DNA of 64,000 bases from Vishniacozyma victoriae. Lineage: Eukaryota > Basidiomycota > Tremellomycetes > Tremellales > Bulleribasidiaceae. Below are positions 1 to 10,583 of the stretch, piece by piece. A program made the translations under genes and the position numbers. The stretch covers positions 124,001 through 188,000 of the forward strand of contig JADPYG010000001.1 of NCBI GenBank assembly GCA_017654735.1, given 5' to 3'. How positions within the stretch are numbered: position 1 is the stretch's first letter; each line of letters begins with the position of its first letter. Below the pieces are notes generated by a model. The model was given only the letters and a program-made list of their open reading frames with translations. It made no database searches and had not been told where the DNA came from.

Positions 1-305
1 GAATAAAAGAAGTGGGATTTGGAAAGCTTCAATAGAAATATAATTGTTATAGATGCAAGATTACTATGTCGGCTGTGGTTTTGTTGCAGTATTTATATCG
101 TGCCTCTTCGGATGATATTCATTATTGATTGCATCATCTTGCGATGAATCCCTTCATCTTGTCTAATTCTGCTCGTGTCTCCCTCATAGTATGCCTCGCC
201 AGTGATCCATATGATGTACATCCCATCGTCTTATTTGCCTTTTCGTCGTCGCTCCCGACAGTGTGCGACGCCGTCAAGCCAAGTCGTCACCTAGTATTCA
301 GGAGC

Positions 306-1801
306 CTAATACCCTTCTTCTATTAACGCGTTCTCATCCTTCTCGGGTAACCAGAATGTCTTCATCAGCACTCTTCTACACCGTGCCTTGGAGAATATAA
401 CTCACAAGATCCTCACCCCCCGAAGCCAACATCCCCAACCTCGAATTAAATCTCACACATCTACTAGGCACCCCCTCAACTCCACCACTCTGTAGCTTCA
501 CTATTGGATCCAGAGTAATACACCTAGGATTCACCCCTGGCACTATATTCGGTCCCTGCAATTTCTCAAGCCCATCAATAGGACTTAAATCCCATACGCA
601 TATTTGTCCATCCCCAGATCCTGAGATTACGAATTTCGAATCTCCACTCCAACTTACTTCCTCCCCGCTTTGTCGATTTAATGCGGTATGACCGCGTAAG
701 CGACGGACCATGGCGAGGGAGAATGCGTCTAGGATGTAATGGAATTCAGAGGATGTTCCTACTAGGATATAATTCCCGTCATTTGAGAATGATATAGAGG
801 TAAAAGTGGGTATTGGAGGTGGGATTGAGATGTCGGCTAAGGCATGATCTACCAATGCTGCGTGAACGAACGGTGCCTGCTGTCAGATTTCTTCAGGACA
901 GTGAGAGAGGTTGACGTACATGATCCATGGTAGCATGAGCATAGAGTGCAATAGTCTGGGTTTGTGAACAAGCAACGGCAAAGACAGCTCCGGAATTATC
1001 GAATGCCACTACAGATGATCCTCCCACTTCGCGCAGTAGGCCCTGTCCGTCAGCACAATCAGGCTCTCCTTGAAGATAGACTCACTCTACAGACTGGTGT
1101 TCTCAGATCCCATAATCTCACAGTCGCATCATCTCCAGAGGAAATGAACGAATCATCCGCCGGACTCATATGTAATGATCGTACCCTGCCCATCAGCTCA
1201 CTCCTCCTATGTTTTGAAGACCTCGGACTAACGTATTCTCATGACCCCTGAAATAACTCAAGTATTTGTTATCGTGCATCGAATGATACCGAACCGCATG
1301 ATCACCTTTTGTCGAGGTATGAAGTATATTTCCCGAACGGTGTGTAAAGCGGACCAAACCTATTCCGTATTTCTTCGAGTAGAACGTCTTTGATTTCCTG
1401 CTTATTAGCACTAGTGCTCTCGCCATTGACCATATGGGCTTTTGAGCGCGCCATATTTCTCAAGATGAGGGAAAGGACATGTTGAACATGTGGATGACGA
1501 GGCGCAAGACTCACCGACCCTGCCTAGCATCCCACAATACGAAACTCTCATCTTCTCCCGCAGTGACGCATTTCTCTCCAACATCATCAAAAGCTAAACT
1601 AACAACCTGCGCTCGATGTGATCCAGCGGGATTAGGCGAATCGTGGTCTACAGCATCATGAAATACTTTAGCTGGTTTGAACCTGTTCTAACTCATCAGC
1701 TTGCTCTTGAATCAAATTGAATAGCTGACTAGGATATTCTGATTTAATGTTAGGGGCGGACGGGAGGATGAAGCTATGGCTGAATGTTGTGGTCTGCTCA
1801 T
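306..1801 (-). CDS. SWD2: WD40 protein, SWD2/WDR82-like subunit of COMPASS
   Basis: Spliced gene of about six exons. SWD2/WDR82 is the WD-repeat subunit of the Set1/COMPASS H3K4 methyltransferase and also of the cleavage and polyadenylation factor in yeast. Read in order on the minus strand: a short leader from ATG at 1801, then [55 protein letters not shown]-like [52 protein letters not shown] and a final exon starting [10 protein letters not shown]. The KYG-x-RFTH and final FWLPE segments are characteristic of SWD2 rather than of generic WD40 proteins. A retained-intron reading stops at 376; splicing at about 408 gives the conserved C-terminus and moves the stop to 306. The first intron (about 42 nt) has a weak GTCAGC donor, so the N-terminal dozen residues are less certain. 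Confidence 0.87.
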
Positions 1802-2205
1802 GGCTGATATAGTGGTAGTGGACACGAAATGTTGATCCAACGTGACCTTTGAAGGTGGAGGGAGATTTGATTCCGTACCCACTCTAAGATACTATGAGTG
1901 TATTATATGCATGACTATTTACGACAGGATCGATTTCAACAGCAGGACAGCAGATATGTACTCACAAAAGCTCACATCTTTCATGTTGCACACGTCCGAG
2001 GGGATTTAGCAAACAGCATAGAGGTCAGAGAGATCCACACGAATCAAGGCGCACCTGGCTTCCGCCGTCAATATCGATTTTCCTCGCCCGCGTCCTCGAG
2101 TGATTTGGTTAGAAAGGCACTTGTACTACTGCATACATGGGACATACCCTTTTCTTTTCTACATTTCAACATTTCTTCCCTCTCCTGCTCATCGAAATCA
2201 AGTGG
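1802..2205. other. Intergenic gap between SWD2 start and RBM25 stop
   Basis: About 400 bases that must hold the SWD2 promoter and the RBM25 3' UTR, since both genes lie on the minus strand. The plus-strand open frame at 1898-2209 has no recognisable domain and runs over the RBM25 stop; I see no gene here. Confidence 0.5.
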
Positions 2206-4693
2206 TTAGACCATCATAGTCCCCGAATCTAGCCCTGCGCGGTGAGCTGCTGATTCGAATGCTAATAGGCGCCATAATTGAATAGTCAGCGGAACAGCTT
2301 CTTCGTCCAATACCTACTTGTCAGCTTCGATGCTATGATAGGTTGCTAGCTTACTGGATCTAGACCATCGATAATATCCTCTGGACGTTTTCGATCTCGG
2401 ATATTCTCCAGTACGAAATCCACTAGATCTTCATCTGCTTCACCCAGTGACGATTTTATCTTTTCCCCAACGAATGGTTTGATTTTGGTATCTACGACCC
2501 GCTACTCATCAGCCACAATTCAAGAAACCAAAAGGGGGACGTACAGGAGTCATAGCTTCCCATTCAATATCGAAATCCCACAATCTCCTCTTATCTCTCG
2601 GAATTCCATTCCTAACTTCCAACAATTTAGCATTCCTCCTAGCAGCTTCCGCAGCCTCATTAACATTCTCAATCCCCATTCCACCATCATACTCTAATTT
2701 CACAAGTGTCCTCTTGACCTTTTTGGGTCCACCATCCATCTCATCATCATCACCCTCTCCGAAAGCGGCTTTAGGTCGAGGTGGTGGTTCTGGTTTATCT
2801 TCCTTTACTTCCGCTGGAGCGTCTATTGCTAGTTTGATCATGGGAGCATCTTCTGTCAAAAGTCCACGGGCTTTTTGGCGGGCTTCAAGTTCGGCCATTT
2901 CTGCCATTTGTTTCTTTAGGAATGCTTCCGATTCAGCTTCTAGTCGTTTGATCTCGTCTTCTTCGAATTGACGATCTCGGACATCGTCTTGGTATTCTCG
3001 TTGTCGGACTTGACGTCTTTGTGCTCTCCAGCGGCGTCTGTCGTCAGCAACGCCGAAGGCGGGAGACCCTCTATAGAGAGAAGGGGTAAACAGGGTTAAA
3101 GGAAAGAAAGGAGAGACTCACCTATCGGTAAAGAACAGTTCCCTACCCTTCTCCTCCTTCTCATCATCATCCCAGTTCCTCAATTCATCCGCCATCTTGA
3201 GCCGATGTCGATGTTCCCAATCCGCATGAGATTTCCTAGCCGCCAATTCCTTGTTCATGGCATCTATACGTGCTCTTTCTCTGGACTCTACTCGGTATTC
3301 CATCTTCTATTAGCATTGTTCCCACGTCGACCTCAGAATGATGGAAGCGGACTCACCTCTTTGAGAGCTGTTGCCTTTTCTCTTTCCCGCCTCTGAATCC
3401 TTATTTGCTCATCCTCCTCATCTGTCCTGTCGTTTTGTTCTTTACTTTCTGGTGCTTGGGCTTTGACGAAATTAACAGGTTGATCGTATCCCTGTGGATC
3501 CCTTTCTCGTCCGTTTTGGTTCTGACCCGGTCCTTGATTTTGATGTTGATTCGGGTTTTGGTTCTGGTTTTGCTGATTCTGATTTCCCCAGGGCCTTTCC
3601 TTCTTCAACTGATTTGCCATCCCCCTTGTATTCCCATACCCATAATCAACAGTATTCGAATCCATAGCCTGCCCCGCCTTGAACCTTTCACGTTCATCCT
3701 CAGCCCTCTTCTTCTCCCTATCCCTCCTTGCTGATGCTTCTCTGAAAACAGCAATTTGATCCAATACGGCCACACGTTGGCCTTCTGGTAGATCCCCTTC
3801 TTTCAGATCTTGGAGATGTGGTGGAACGAATACGTCTCTAGGTTGTTGTGCTGGTGCGGCACCTAATTCTGGAGGACGGGGGGCGTTTGGGTCGGTGAGA
3901 CGTGCTGCGATATGTCGAACTGCTTTTCGACATAATGAATCGGCGTTCTCGTCGGCCTGTCATAAGTCTCTATTTTATCCACTCATGGATTGATCGGACT
4001 CACGTCAGATCTACCAAGCGTAGCTTCGAACTCATCCAAAAACTCCCTAGTCTTCTCATCCACCTTGACCACTAATGCCTTGGGTGGTTTTCCAGCTGCT
4101 TTCCCCTCGGGGGTGATATCCGGTAATTCAAGTCCGTTCAAACATCTTATTGCTCTCATGACCACTTCGGGGCTTTCGAAAGCTGCAAATCCGAATGCTT
4201 GGGGTTTTCCAGAAGCACCCGACACTCTCTTCAATTCATGTAAAGGACCACATGCCTGTCATCAGTGCCCTATTTCATCATGTGTAGTATGACGTACATT
4301 GAGCAACTCCTCCAGAGTCTGATCGGTAATACCAGGCGAGATACTGCCAACAAACACTTTCGTAGTTTTCACTTCCCTCACGAAACCCCTACTTCCACCA
4401 GGTGGCCCATATCCCCCCTGGCCGGGATTACCAGGATGAGGATTCCCCAAACCCGGCCTGACTGGGGGAGGATATGCCATCCCAGGTGGTCGAAAGGGTG
4501 GTGGTGTTCCCATATTCCCTGCGTTCGGTGAGAAAGTAGGTGGGAAAGGAGGGGGAACGAAGTTCGGGCGAAAAGGTGGCATTCCATTGGGAGGTGCGAA
4601 GGGTGGTAAACCTCCTGGTGGGCGGAATGGGGCTGGGGGTCAGCTTGCACAATTCAATACAGTGAGATGTAGCTTACGTTGACCATTCTGCAT
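2206..4693 (-). CDS. RBM25: RBM25-like splicing factor (RRM, charged region, PWI)
   Basis: Nuclear RNA-binding protein of the RBM25/Snu71 type, which associates with U1 snRNP and influences 5' splice-site choice. Order of domains: a Pro/Phe/Gly-rich N-terminus (MQNGQ joined by an intron to PPFRPPGG), an RRM (TTKVFVGSISPGITDQTLEE; later FGFAAFESPEVVMRAIRCLNG), a Gln/Asn-rich stretch, long Arg/Glu/Lys-rich helices, and a C-terminal PWI domain (VGEKIKSSLGEADEDLVDFV ... IQLWRLLAFE). The start is set by ATG at 4693 followed by a good intron (GTAAGC ... CCCAG) that keeps the frame. The last residues are GLDSGTMMV with a TAA at 2206. The architecture is complete for the family. The Gln/Asn tract (about 3490-3610) is unusual in composition compared with the rest. 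Confidence 0.88.
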
Positions 4694-4860
4694 GGTTGTA
4701 TGCAGTACAAGAGGGTGTCACGTATTAACGATAGAGTAGAGTACGGTCCATAGTCGACTGACCGGACGAGCAAAGATCCAGGAGTCGGAAACAGACCGTG
4801 GGAAACTTGACGTCGTCCCTTTCAAGGCGCTCCTTCACGAGTGCCCTTGCAATGTTTTCA

Positions 4861-5549
4861 CTATGGTAATTTAGCGACACTCAGCATGGTCAGCGACAGC
4901 AGTTCCTCCAATCGTCGACTCAGCTGCTGAAATACAGGATGGTCTGACACTGGTTTGATCAGAGAACGTCGATCTTGATAGTCAGACATCACACTACAGA
5001 TCCCGAGACGACTTGATGCCTGCCAGATGAAGGAAATGTGCAGTGACCACGAGGCCGTGATATGCATAGGCACGCATTGGACGACCACTTCAGTCCCACC
5101 TCTGACTGTAATCAACAAGCAAGCTTGACAATAATACTCCGACTCCCCCCTGAAATCTCGCTTATAGAAACAGAACAGCACAGGGGCGAAAAGGAAATGA
5201 ACCACAACACCTAACAGGATTCGCAAGTGGTCCCCCACCTTGCTACTAACTGGGCGATATCCAGGTTGTCTGCGCAGATCGGACGGGATGCGGAATTTTC
5301 TAGATTCTATGGTCGTGGATGAATGTGTGGCGCAGATGAAACAATATGATCCTCTTCGATTTGACCACTCTTTTGTCGACTCGCAAGATCTCTCTTGATG
5401 TCATTCGAGTAATTTGAAGGACAGTCAGCACTGTTTCGGTCAGTCGTCCATACCATTACGAGCAGAGATGAGTTATGACGCCGCGTCCCATAGGGTACAT
5501 GACATAGAGGGTTATTCGGGGATACAAGCTGGTGTTCTAGCTCACACAC
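4861..5549 (-). CDS. Candidate uncharacterised gene with one hydrophobic helix
   Basis: Not recognised. On the minus strand one frame is free of stops from about 5400 down to the TAA/TAG end at 4861, about 180 codons, which is long for chance. It lacks an internal ATG near its 5' end, so it would need an upstream exon; an ATG at 5549 (MCELEHQLVSPNN) followed by an intron ending in ATCAAG near 5388 is one way to reach it. The product would carry a strongly hydrophobic segment (LRILLGVVVHFLFAPVLFCF) flanked by basic residues, then a Cys-containing region and a C-terminal helix (LSRRLEELLSL). Two CACGTG sites lie just upstream at 5602-5615. The exon structure is my guess; it could also be a decayed gene or chance. 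Confidence 0.33.
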
Positions 5550-5601
5550 CCATGAGACCCCTAGGATCTAGGAAAGGGAAGGCGGGTTCAACAACATGCA
5601 T

Positions 5602-5615
5602 CACGTGTGCACGTG
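5602..5615. promoter_or_regulatory. Paired CACGTG (E-box/Cbf1-type) sites
   Basis: Two perfect CACGTG hexamers at 5602-5607 and 5610-5615, 8 bp apart in phase. CACGTG is the core bound by bHLH factors such as Cbf1. They lie upstream of the candidate minus-strand gene and 3' of the UBE2C-like gene, so the first is the more likely target. Confidence 0.4.
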
Positions 5616-5727
5616 AGTGTCTATTAGATATTTACAACTGATTTGGATGGTGGTGATGGAAAGGAACAATGGAAATTTCGCGTCTGACATATCAGCTTAT
5701 CGTTCACAGAGAATATCAGCTCACTTG

Positions 5728-6535
5728 TTACAATGGCCGATAATGTTTTGCGACCTTTGACTTGAATGCTACTTATCAGCTGGAATCTCAGGAAAGTATG
5801 TAATATGACTCACCTTCTACATCACTCCATAGCTCAGCAGCTTCGACGTTCAATGGCGAGGCGTTATTCGGATCACCAAGAAGTGATTGGATTGAAACGA
5901 GGATAGTATGTACCGAGTAGACTGCTGACCATTTATCCTGTAGGACTGTATCTCAGCTTCATCCCACATCTCCACAGAATTCGACGTACTATCTAGACAG
6001 ATATCTCCACTCGTCAAAGCAACATCTACAATCAGCTAATCATCCTATATGATGATAAGGCGCACTGGGATGATAACAAGGAGTCTCAAATTTGATAGTT
6101 GGCGCTTTATAGGGATAATCAGCCGGGAAAGCGAGTGACAAGCGATACGTCTTTCCTTCATACACCTACCCATCAGCGCAGCGGCCAAAGCAAAGGATTG
6201 TGGACGTACGGTACCATCAGGTCCAGACATTGTTCCTAACCATTTAAAGAGATTTGACTCCGTCTCTGGGAATGCGGACTTGTTCTCAACATGATCCCTT
6301 GATTAAGCTTACAATTCCTGGAGTTGGAGTCATCTATATCTTAGCTTGTTTTGATGTAAAGTGAGCTCACCATAAGAGTCTTTGGCTCCATTCGGAGTCT
6401 AATCAATATCAGTCTAGCTCAACTCGATAGGTGGTAGATATACCGCTTAGTAACCGCAAATCCTACATTCTCCGTGGTAGATACATGTGTCCCCTTGGAA
6501 GTGGTCACTCGCGTGGTTCGAGGTATGGATTCCAT
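5728..6535 (-). CDS. UBC11: Ubiquitin-conjugating enzyme E2, UBE2C/Ubc11 type
   Basis: E2 enzyme that charges ubiquitin for the anaphase-promoting complex and so drives cyclin and securin destruction in mitosis. About seven short exons splice to a full UBC fold: an Arg/Thr/Ser N-terminus, [58 protein letters not shown], then [17 protein letters not shown] with the catalytic cysteine in [24 protein letters not shown] and [13 protein letters not shown]. The TLMM and ISAFPE segments and the SPLN ending point to the UBE2C subfamily rather than Ubc4/5. Ends AKHYRPL at 5728. The start ATG at 6535 gives a short unstructured N-terminal tail ([10 protein letters not shown]), as in UBE2C, where such tails carry regulatory signals. 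It is divergent from the BCL7-like gene, 147 bp away. Confidence 0.9.
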
Positions 6536-6682
6536 ACTTGGTTGTCGGGTGCAAGTTGAAAGGGATCATCTACAGGAGATTGTGTAAACAAAAGTCAGTC
6601 GCGAGAATTGGTTCCGTCCCCCTATCATCAACCTGGTAAGGGGTGTATATCTATTGATTGTGTATCTATATCAATTATAATC
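6536..6682. promoter_or_regulatory. Shared divergent promoter, UBE2C-like / BCL7-like
   Basis: Only 147 bp separate the two start codons, so both promoters and both 5' UTRs must overlap here. The region is AT-rich at its right end (a run around 6655-6682). No TATA box is clear. Confidence 0.5.
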
Positions 6683-7822
6683 ATGTGTAAGTATCCATTC
6701 CCTCCCGTACACCAGCTAATAGATAGCAAGACGCCAAGGAAGGTTCTCTACGCATCAGAACGCCGGTGAAAGTCTGCAGAGGCAATTGACTGCTCCGTAT
6801 GTCCACTTCTACCATTTCATTTCTACCGGATAATCCCCTTTAGCGCATCTCTGGAACGCTGGGATCACCTTATACAGAATGGTACCTGGCCATTAAATAC
6901 ATGAGCTGACCAACAGAGCGCACAAGTGGCGTAAGGCATGGGTCGCACCTACCGGTTCACAGCCCGAGGCATCATACAAGATCTGTAGATATGTCAAAGT
7001 AGGCAAGGATGATAAGGTACGCCCACCCTCTCTCTTTACCCCAATCCTGCCTCGAGGGAAGTGAGCTAATGTCAGGACGTCGAAGATGAAACCAACGGAG
7101 ATGAAGAAGATGATGAAGAGGGAGAAGGGGAGGGAGAGGGGGAAGAAGATGAAGAAGAGGATGGAGATGAGGAAGAAGGGGATGAGAAAGTCGTAGCCAC
7201 CCCGGCGGCGGATACGCCAGCTGGTACCGAACAAGCAGTAGGGGAATCAACAGCTCCTACTCCCGCGCTTGCACCTTCGTCCGACCCTGCTCCTGGATCA
7301 ACAGCCCAAACCCCAATCGCCCCTCCTTCATCCGACCCTGCTCCTGAATCAACACCCCCGACTTTACCTACTACATCGACCGAAACGCCATCCACAGCGG
7401 AACATCCAATCCCATCAAATGCTATTGAACTAACAAATACAACCCCCAACCACGTAGCGGATGGAAGTACAACTACAGGAGGAATCGCATTAACACAATC
7501 TCACGACCAATCATCCGCAAATGTAGAACCGGCCGCAACGGTAGTAGGCAGTCTAGGTCAGAATGAGGATAAGATGGAAGTTGATTCTCCGATTATTGAA
7601 AAGGGTGAAGCGGTGGAGGAAGATGCTGGCTTGGTAATGGGCGAAATGACTCCTCCGGTGGGTCAGAAGGAATTGGAATTGGAGAAAACGGAATTGGACG
7701 CTGTTAAAGAGACTGAGTCTACGCCAGTGGGTCAAGTCACAGAAGAGCAGAAGTCGGAGGAGATCGAGGTGGATGAGAAGACGGAGGAGACTGTTACTGA
7801 GCAGCCACCTGCGACAGAGTAG
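6683..7822 (+). CDS. BCL7-like N-terminal motif, acidic/Thr-Pro-rich tail
   Basis: Spliced gene: ATG at 6683, a first exon of only four bases, then MSRRQGRFSTHQNAG..., an exon carrying HKWRKAWVAP and SYKICRYVKVGKDD, and a long last exon. KW-x-K-x-WV followed by a short gap and S-x-x-I-x-x-Y/WV-x-V resembles the BCL7 N-terminal domain (RKWEKKWV ... SLRIYKWVPV), which marks small SWI/SNF (BAF) subunits in animals. After it come about 35 almost purely Asp/Glu/Gly residues, then a Thr/Ser/Pro/Ala-rich stretch with a repeated APSSDPAPGS/ESTP-like unit, and an acidic end (VEEDAG ... TEQPPATE). A role in a chromatin-remodelling complex is an inference from this one motif. The alternative is a lineage-specific acidic protein with a chance match. 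Confidence 0.6.
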
Positions 7823-7899
7823 AGTCATTTGGAAATGTTTTGTCCGGGTACGTTTGTTACCAGACAAAAGACGAAGCTGACAAACAGAATTTGTAATTG

Positions 7900-8223
7900 T
7901 CAATACCGTATCATCGAACGATAGAATGGGGGACGTGGGAGATTATCATCCCGCTCGAAGTTGCTCATGTATGAATTAGACCAATTCATCCTACACCCGA
8001 AATTGCCCGCTGCCTGCCGCGGGATCACGATCCTTTCACTCATGTGGATCCTACGCCTCATCACCAAAACCCCTCCTTTCACTCCAATGTCGATCATATA
8101 CCTAATATCTACTGATCCTTTCATCTCCACCTCCTGATCCCGACCTCTCATAGCAAGCATGTCGTCGCCACCGGCCGATACAGGAGAAAGGAACTTGTTC
8201 ATATAGTCTTCCGTCTTGAACAC
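7900..8223 (-). CDS. Possible small single-exon gene
   Basis: An uninterrupted 107-codon frame with an ATG at 8223 (MFKTEDYMNKFLSPVSAGG), lying in the 493-bp gap between two plus-strand genes. It is fairly charged, with MRGRDQEVEMKGSVDIRY and a basic RRRIHMSERIVIPR stretch. No family recognised, no domain, and the length is near what chance can give. It would share a 92-bp divergent promoter with the gene at 8316. Confidence 0.25.
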   Translation of the reverse strand: MFKTEDYMNKFLSPVSAGGDDMLAMRGRDQEVEMKGSVDIRYMIDIGVKGGVLVMRRRIHMSERIVIPRQAAGNFGCRMNWSNSYMSNFERDDNLPRPPFYRSMIRY

Positions 8224-8315
8224 AATACTATCCTCTACTTATCATACCATACTCCATGCTCTTTAGACAATTTCACAGACATACCCACACCTTATTCAGA
8301 TTAACCTACGCAACG

Positions 8316-8830
8316 ATGGGAAATGCTCAATCCCAAGGACAAAGACCCCCTTTTAGACCTACTAGTAATGGAGTGTACGATGGACCTTTGTTTGGAGGTC
8401 ATCACGCTGGAGATTTCTCTCTTGCTGTAAGTACTCTTTCTCTTACTTTTGCTCAATAAAATCCGGGGATCTAGCCCTCCTTGGACGTGATGACTCCCTT
8501 GACTCATGTTGCGTAGATCGGCTGATGGATAGAAACAACCCCCTGTCAACTGCTGTAAATCACTCCCAGAAACCCCTAAGAACGTTCACTTCGGTCATCA
8601 GCCTCCGTAAGTCATTTTCCCCTCCTCTCCAAAAAAGTTAGTGGTCACTGATTCATAGATCATGGGAATTCCATAGAGACGCTCCTACATGGGATAACAC
8701 CGCCAATACCCGATATTGTTCCCCTCCTACTCGTCAATCTTCTTTAGCTAATCAAGCTCCTACTTCAAATCAGAGTTATGGATTCAGCCAAACCCAGGGG
8801 CAGGGGGGAATGAGGGTGTTTAACCCGTAA
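8316..8830 (+). CDS. Small protein with N-myristoylation-type start
   Basis: About 118 residues over three exons (breaks near 8427/8531 and 8607/8660). The start MGNAQSQG fits the N-myristoyltransferase rule: Gly2, small residues at 5-6 and no acidic residue near the start, so membrane anchoring is likely. The second exon begins KQPPVNCCKSLPETPKN with two adjacent cysteines that could be palmitoylated; the third encodes SWEFHRDAPTWDN and a Gln/Ser/Thr tail ending RVFNP. The exon-2 acceptor is the TAG before AAACAACCC, chosen because only that keeps frame with the last exon. Function unknown. No family recognised. Confidence 0.6.
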
Positions 8831-8991
8831 ACCGGGGGTTGTACGTTGGTGGATCTGTGTACTTGAATTTGTATTTGTATCTTGTACAGTTGTGTGTCGT
8901 TATTCGTAGCTTGTTGCTTGTTGCTTGTTGTTTGTATGATCGTGATGTATCCTAAATGATGTTGTTAAGATACACAGATGCTTCCGGTAGC

Positions 8992-9905
8992 TTATATGAG
9001 ATGTCGATCGCGTCGTGGAGAGCGAGAGCGAGAGCGAGACTGTGACTTTCTTCTCGGAGACTTTGATCGATGCCGACTCCGTCTGATTTGCTTCCTAGCA
9101 GCTCTCTCCTCTCCACTACTCTCATCCTCATCCTCATCCTCATCCGACACCTCCTCTTGTTTCACTTGTAACCTCTCCCTATCCGGTTTCCAAGTCAATT
9201 TCCCTTCGCACCTCACACATAACCTGACTTTCACCAGTGCTTCCCTCCTCTCCCCCATTTCGACGTAGACGAATGGTAATTCGAACGCCCTCAATTTTGG
9301 TATTCTTTTGACTCTTTTCCTTTCCCTCCTCTCTCCGTCGATCTGAACTAGCGAAGAAGTGGGGGTTTGATGGTATTTACACCGTAATGATGCACAGGTA
9401 TCTTCTCCTAGACCTTCTACTACTTCTTCAGCTGTTCGCCAGCGGAGGGCTAATCGGCGGGATTTGTAGTGTTTCAGATCGATCTGATTGTTAGCTATAA
9501 TCCTCACAATTTCTAACACCCATGCAGTAAATACAAGCACACAGCAGGTCAGACAATGGACGAAGATGAGGCCATAAAGAAGGAGGAAGGACTCACCAAA
9601 GCGAACTCCTTAAACAACTTACTCTCATAAGCCCTAGCCAGCCTTTCTTCCCAGCTCACATCCCCAGAATCTTCATCATCCCTAATAAATCGATGATTCT
9701 CTTTCAAAACATCCCAATCCGTCCTCCCCCTCTCCTCCACTTGAGTATCACGACGACCATAATGCGCTGCGAATTGCTGTTCCCTCTGAAAAGCGTTTAA
9801 ACCACCTGTATTCTGCTTGAACCGTTTATCATTCGAATTCGATCCTGAACCTGAGGCTGTTGGTGGGCCTGATACGACTCTACCACCTGCCTGCTTCCAT
9901 GACAT
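8992..9905 (-). CDS. FRA10AC1: FRA10AC1 homologue with RS-rich tail
   Basis: Nuclear protein of the FRA10AC1 family, found in late spliceosomes. Two exons. Exon 1 encodes a Gly/Ser-rich start then DVLKENHRFIRDDED and WEERLARAYESKLFKEFAL, the family core. Exon 2 starts IDLKHYKSRRLALRWRTAEE and goes on to the zinc-binding part: GEDTCASLRC, later FVYVEMGERREALVKVRLC and CEGKL, giving paired cysteines as expected. The C-terminus is acidic, then a serine-arginine run (SRHRSKSPRRKSQSRS) of the SR-protein type. The intron (about 106 nt) ends ATCAG before ATCGATCTG; the ORF running straight through at 9540 is intron read-through. Complete in length. Confidence 0.85.
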
Positions 9906-10054
9906 TGTTACCTGACAGACATTTACTCGACGACTCTCCGCATACTCTAGGTTGATTCACGCCACCGTGCCTTTTAATTACGTAAGCTGCAAATATTTCA
10001 GCTTCTCACTCTTCGCGCCATTATAGTGTACCAAGTGTCAATCATACATCAACA

Positions 10055-10583
10055 ATGGGTCGACTTAGGAGATCAAGGTGAGCATAGCCCATAAGGGTCG
10101 GTCATCAGATGCTAATATGCAGAACGCATCATATGCGAAGGGACCAGTATCGAGCCCACCGAACTCGAGCTAGGACGAAGGATTTAGATCAAATTCAATT
10201 AGATATGGATCCCAAGAATCGGAGCAAGATGGAGGTTCAACCTATCGACGAGAGTTTACCTGGTCTTGGACAACATGTATGTCTTGCTATTCTCTCAAGA
10301 TGTGGCAAAGCTGATAGGTAGTACTGCGTTGAATGTGCTAAATACTACGAGACAGATGCTGCTCTTGTGACACACGGGAAATCAAAGGTTCACAAGTAAG
10401 TCGATCAATGCCTTCACGCGGTACCGAACTGATATAAGGCGACGACTGAAGGAACTGAAGGAACCAGCATATACCGGTGTCGAATACGAGAAATCTGACA
10501 ACCGGCAGCGTGGTGTTGAAGAGGTGGTCAAGAAGATGGAGGGGATGCAAGGTGTTCAGGAGGAAACTACCACTTCTGCATGA
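10055..10583 (+). CDS. BUD20: BUD20/ZNF593-like C2H2 zinc-finger protein, 60S biogenesis
   Basis: Bud20 is a shuttling factor that accompanies pre-60S ribosomal particles out of the nucleus. Four exons give MGRLRRSRTHHMRRDQYRAH, an acidic linker (DLDQIQLDMDPKNRS ... DESLPGLGQH), a single C2H2 finger YCVECAKYYETDAALVTH-x3-SKVHK and a helical end RRLKELKEPAYTGVEYEK followed by EEVVKKMEGMQ. The first exon, MGRLRRSR, is highly conserved in this family, and LPGLGQHYCVECAKYF is its signature. Length (about 115 residues) is normal. The third exon needs acceptor GATAGGTAG before TAC TGC. Confidence 0.9.

Noticed and set aside
1..305. Plus frame at 129-326
   Set aside because: Overlaps the SWD2 end and its 3' UTR; no domain.
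7072..7449. Val/Ser/Gly-rich minus-strand frame opposite the BCL7-like gene
   Set aside because: Mirror of an acidic and Thr/Pro-rich coding region.
8905..8935. GCTTGTT heptamer repeated three times
   Set aside because: Short simple-sequence repeat in a 3' region; no wider structure.
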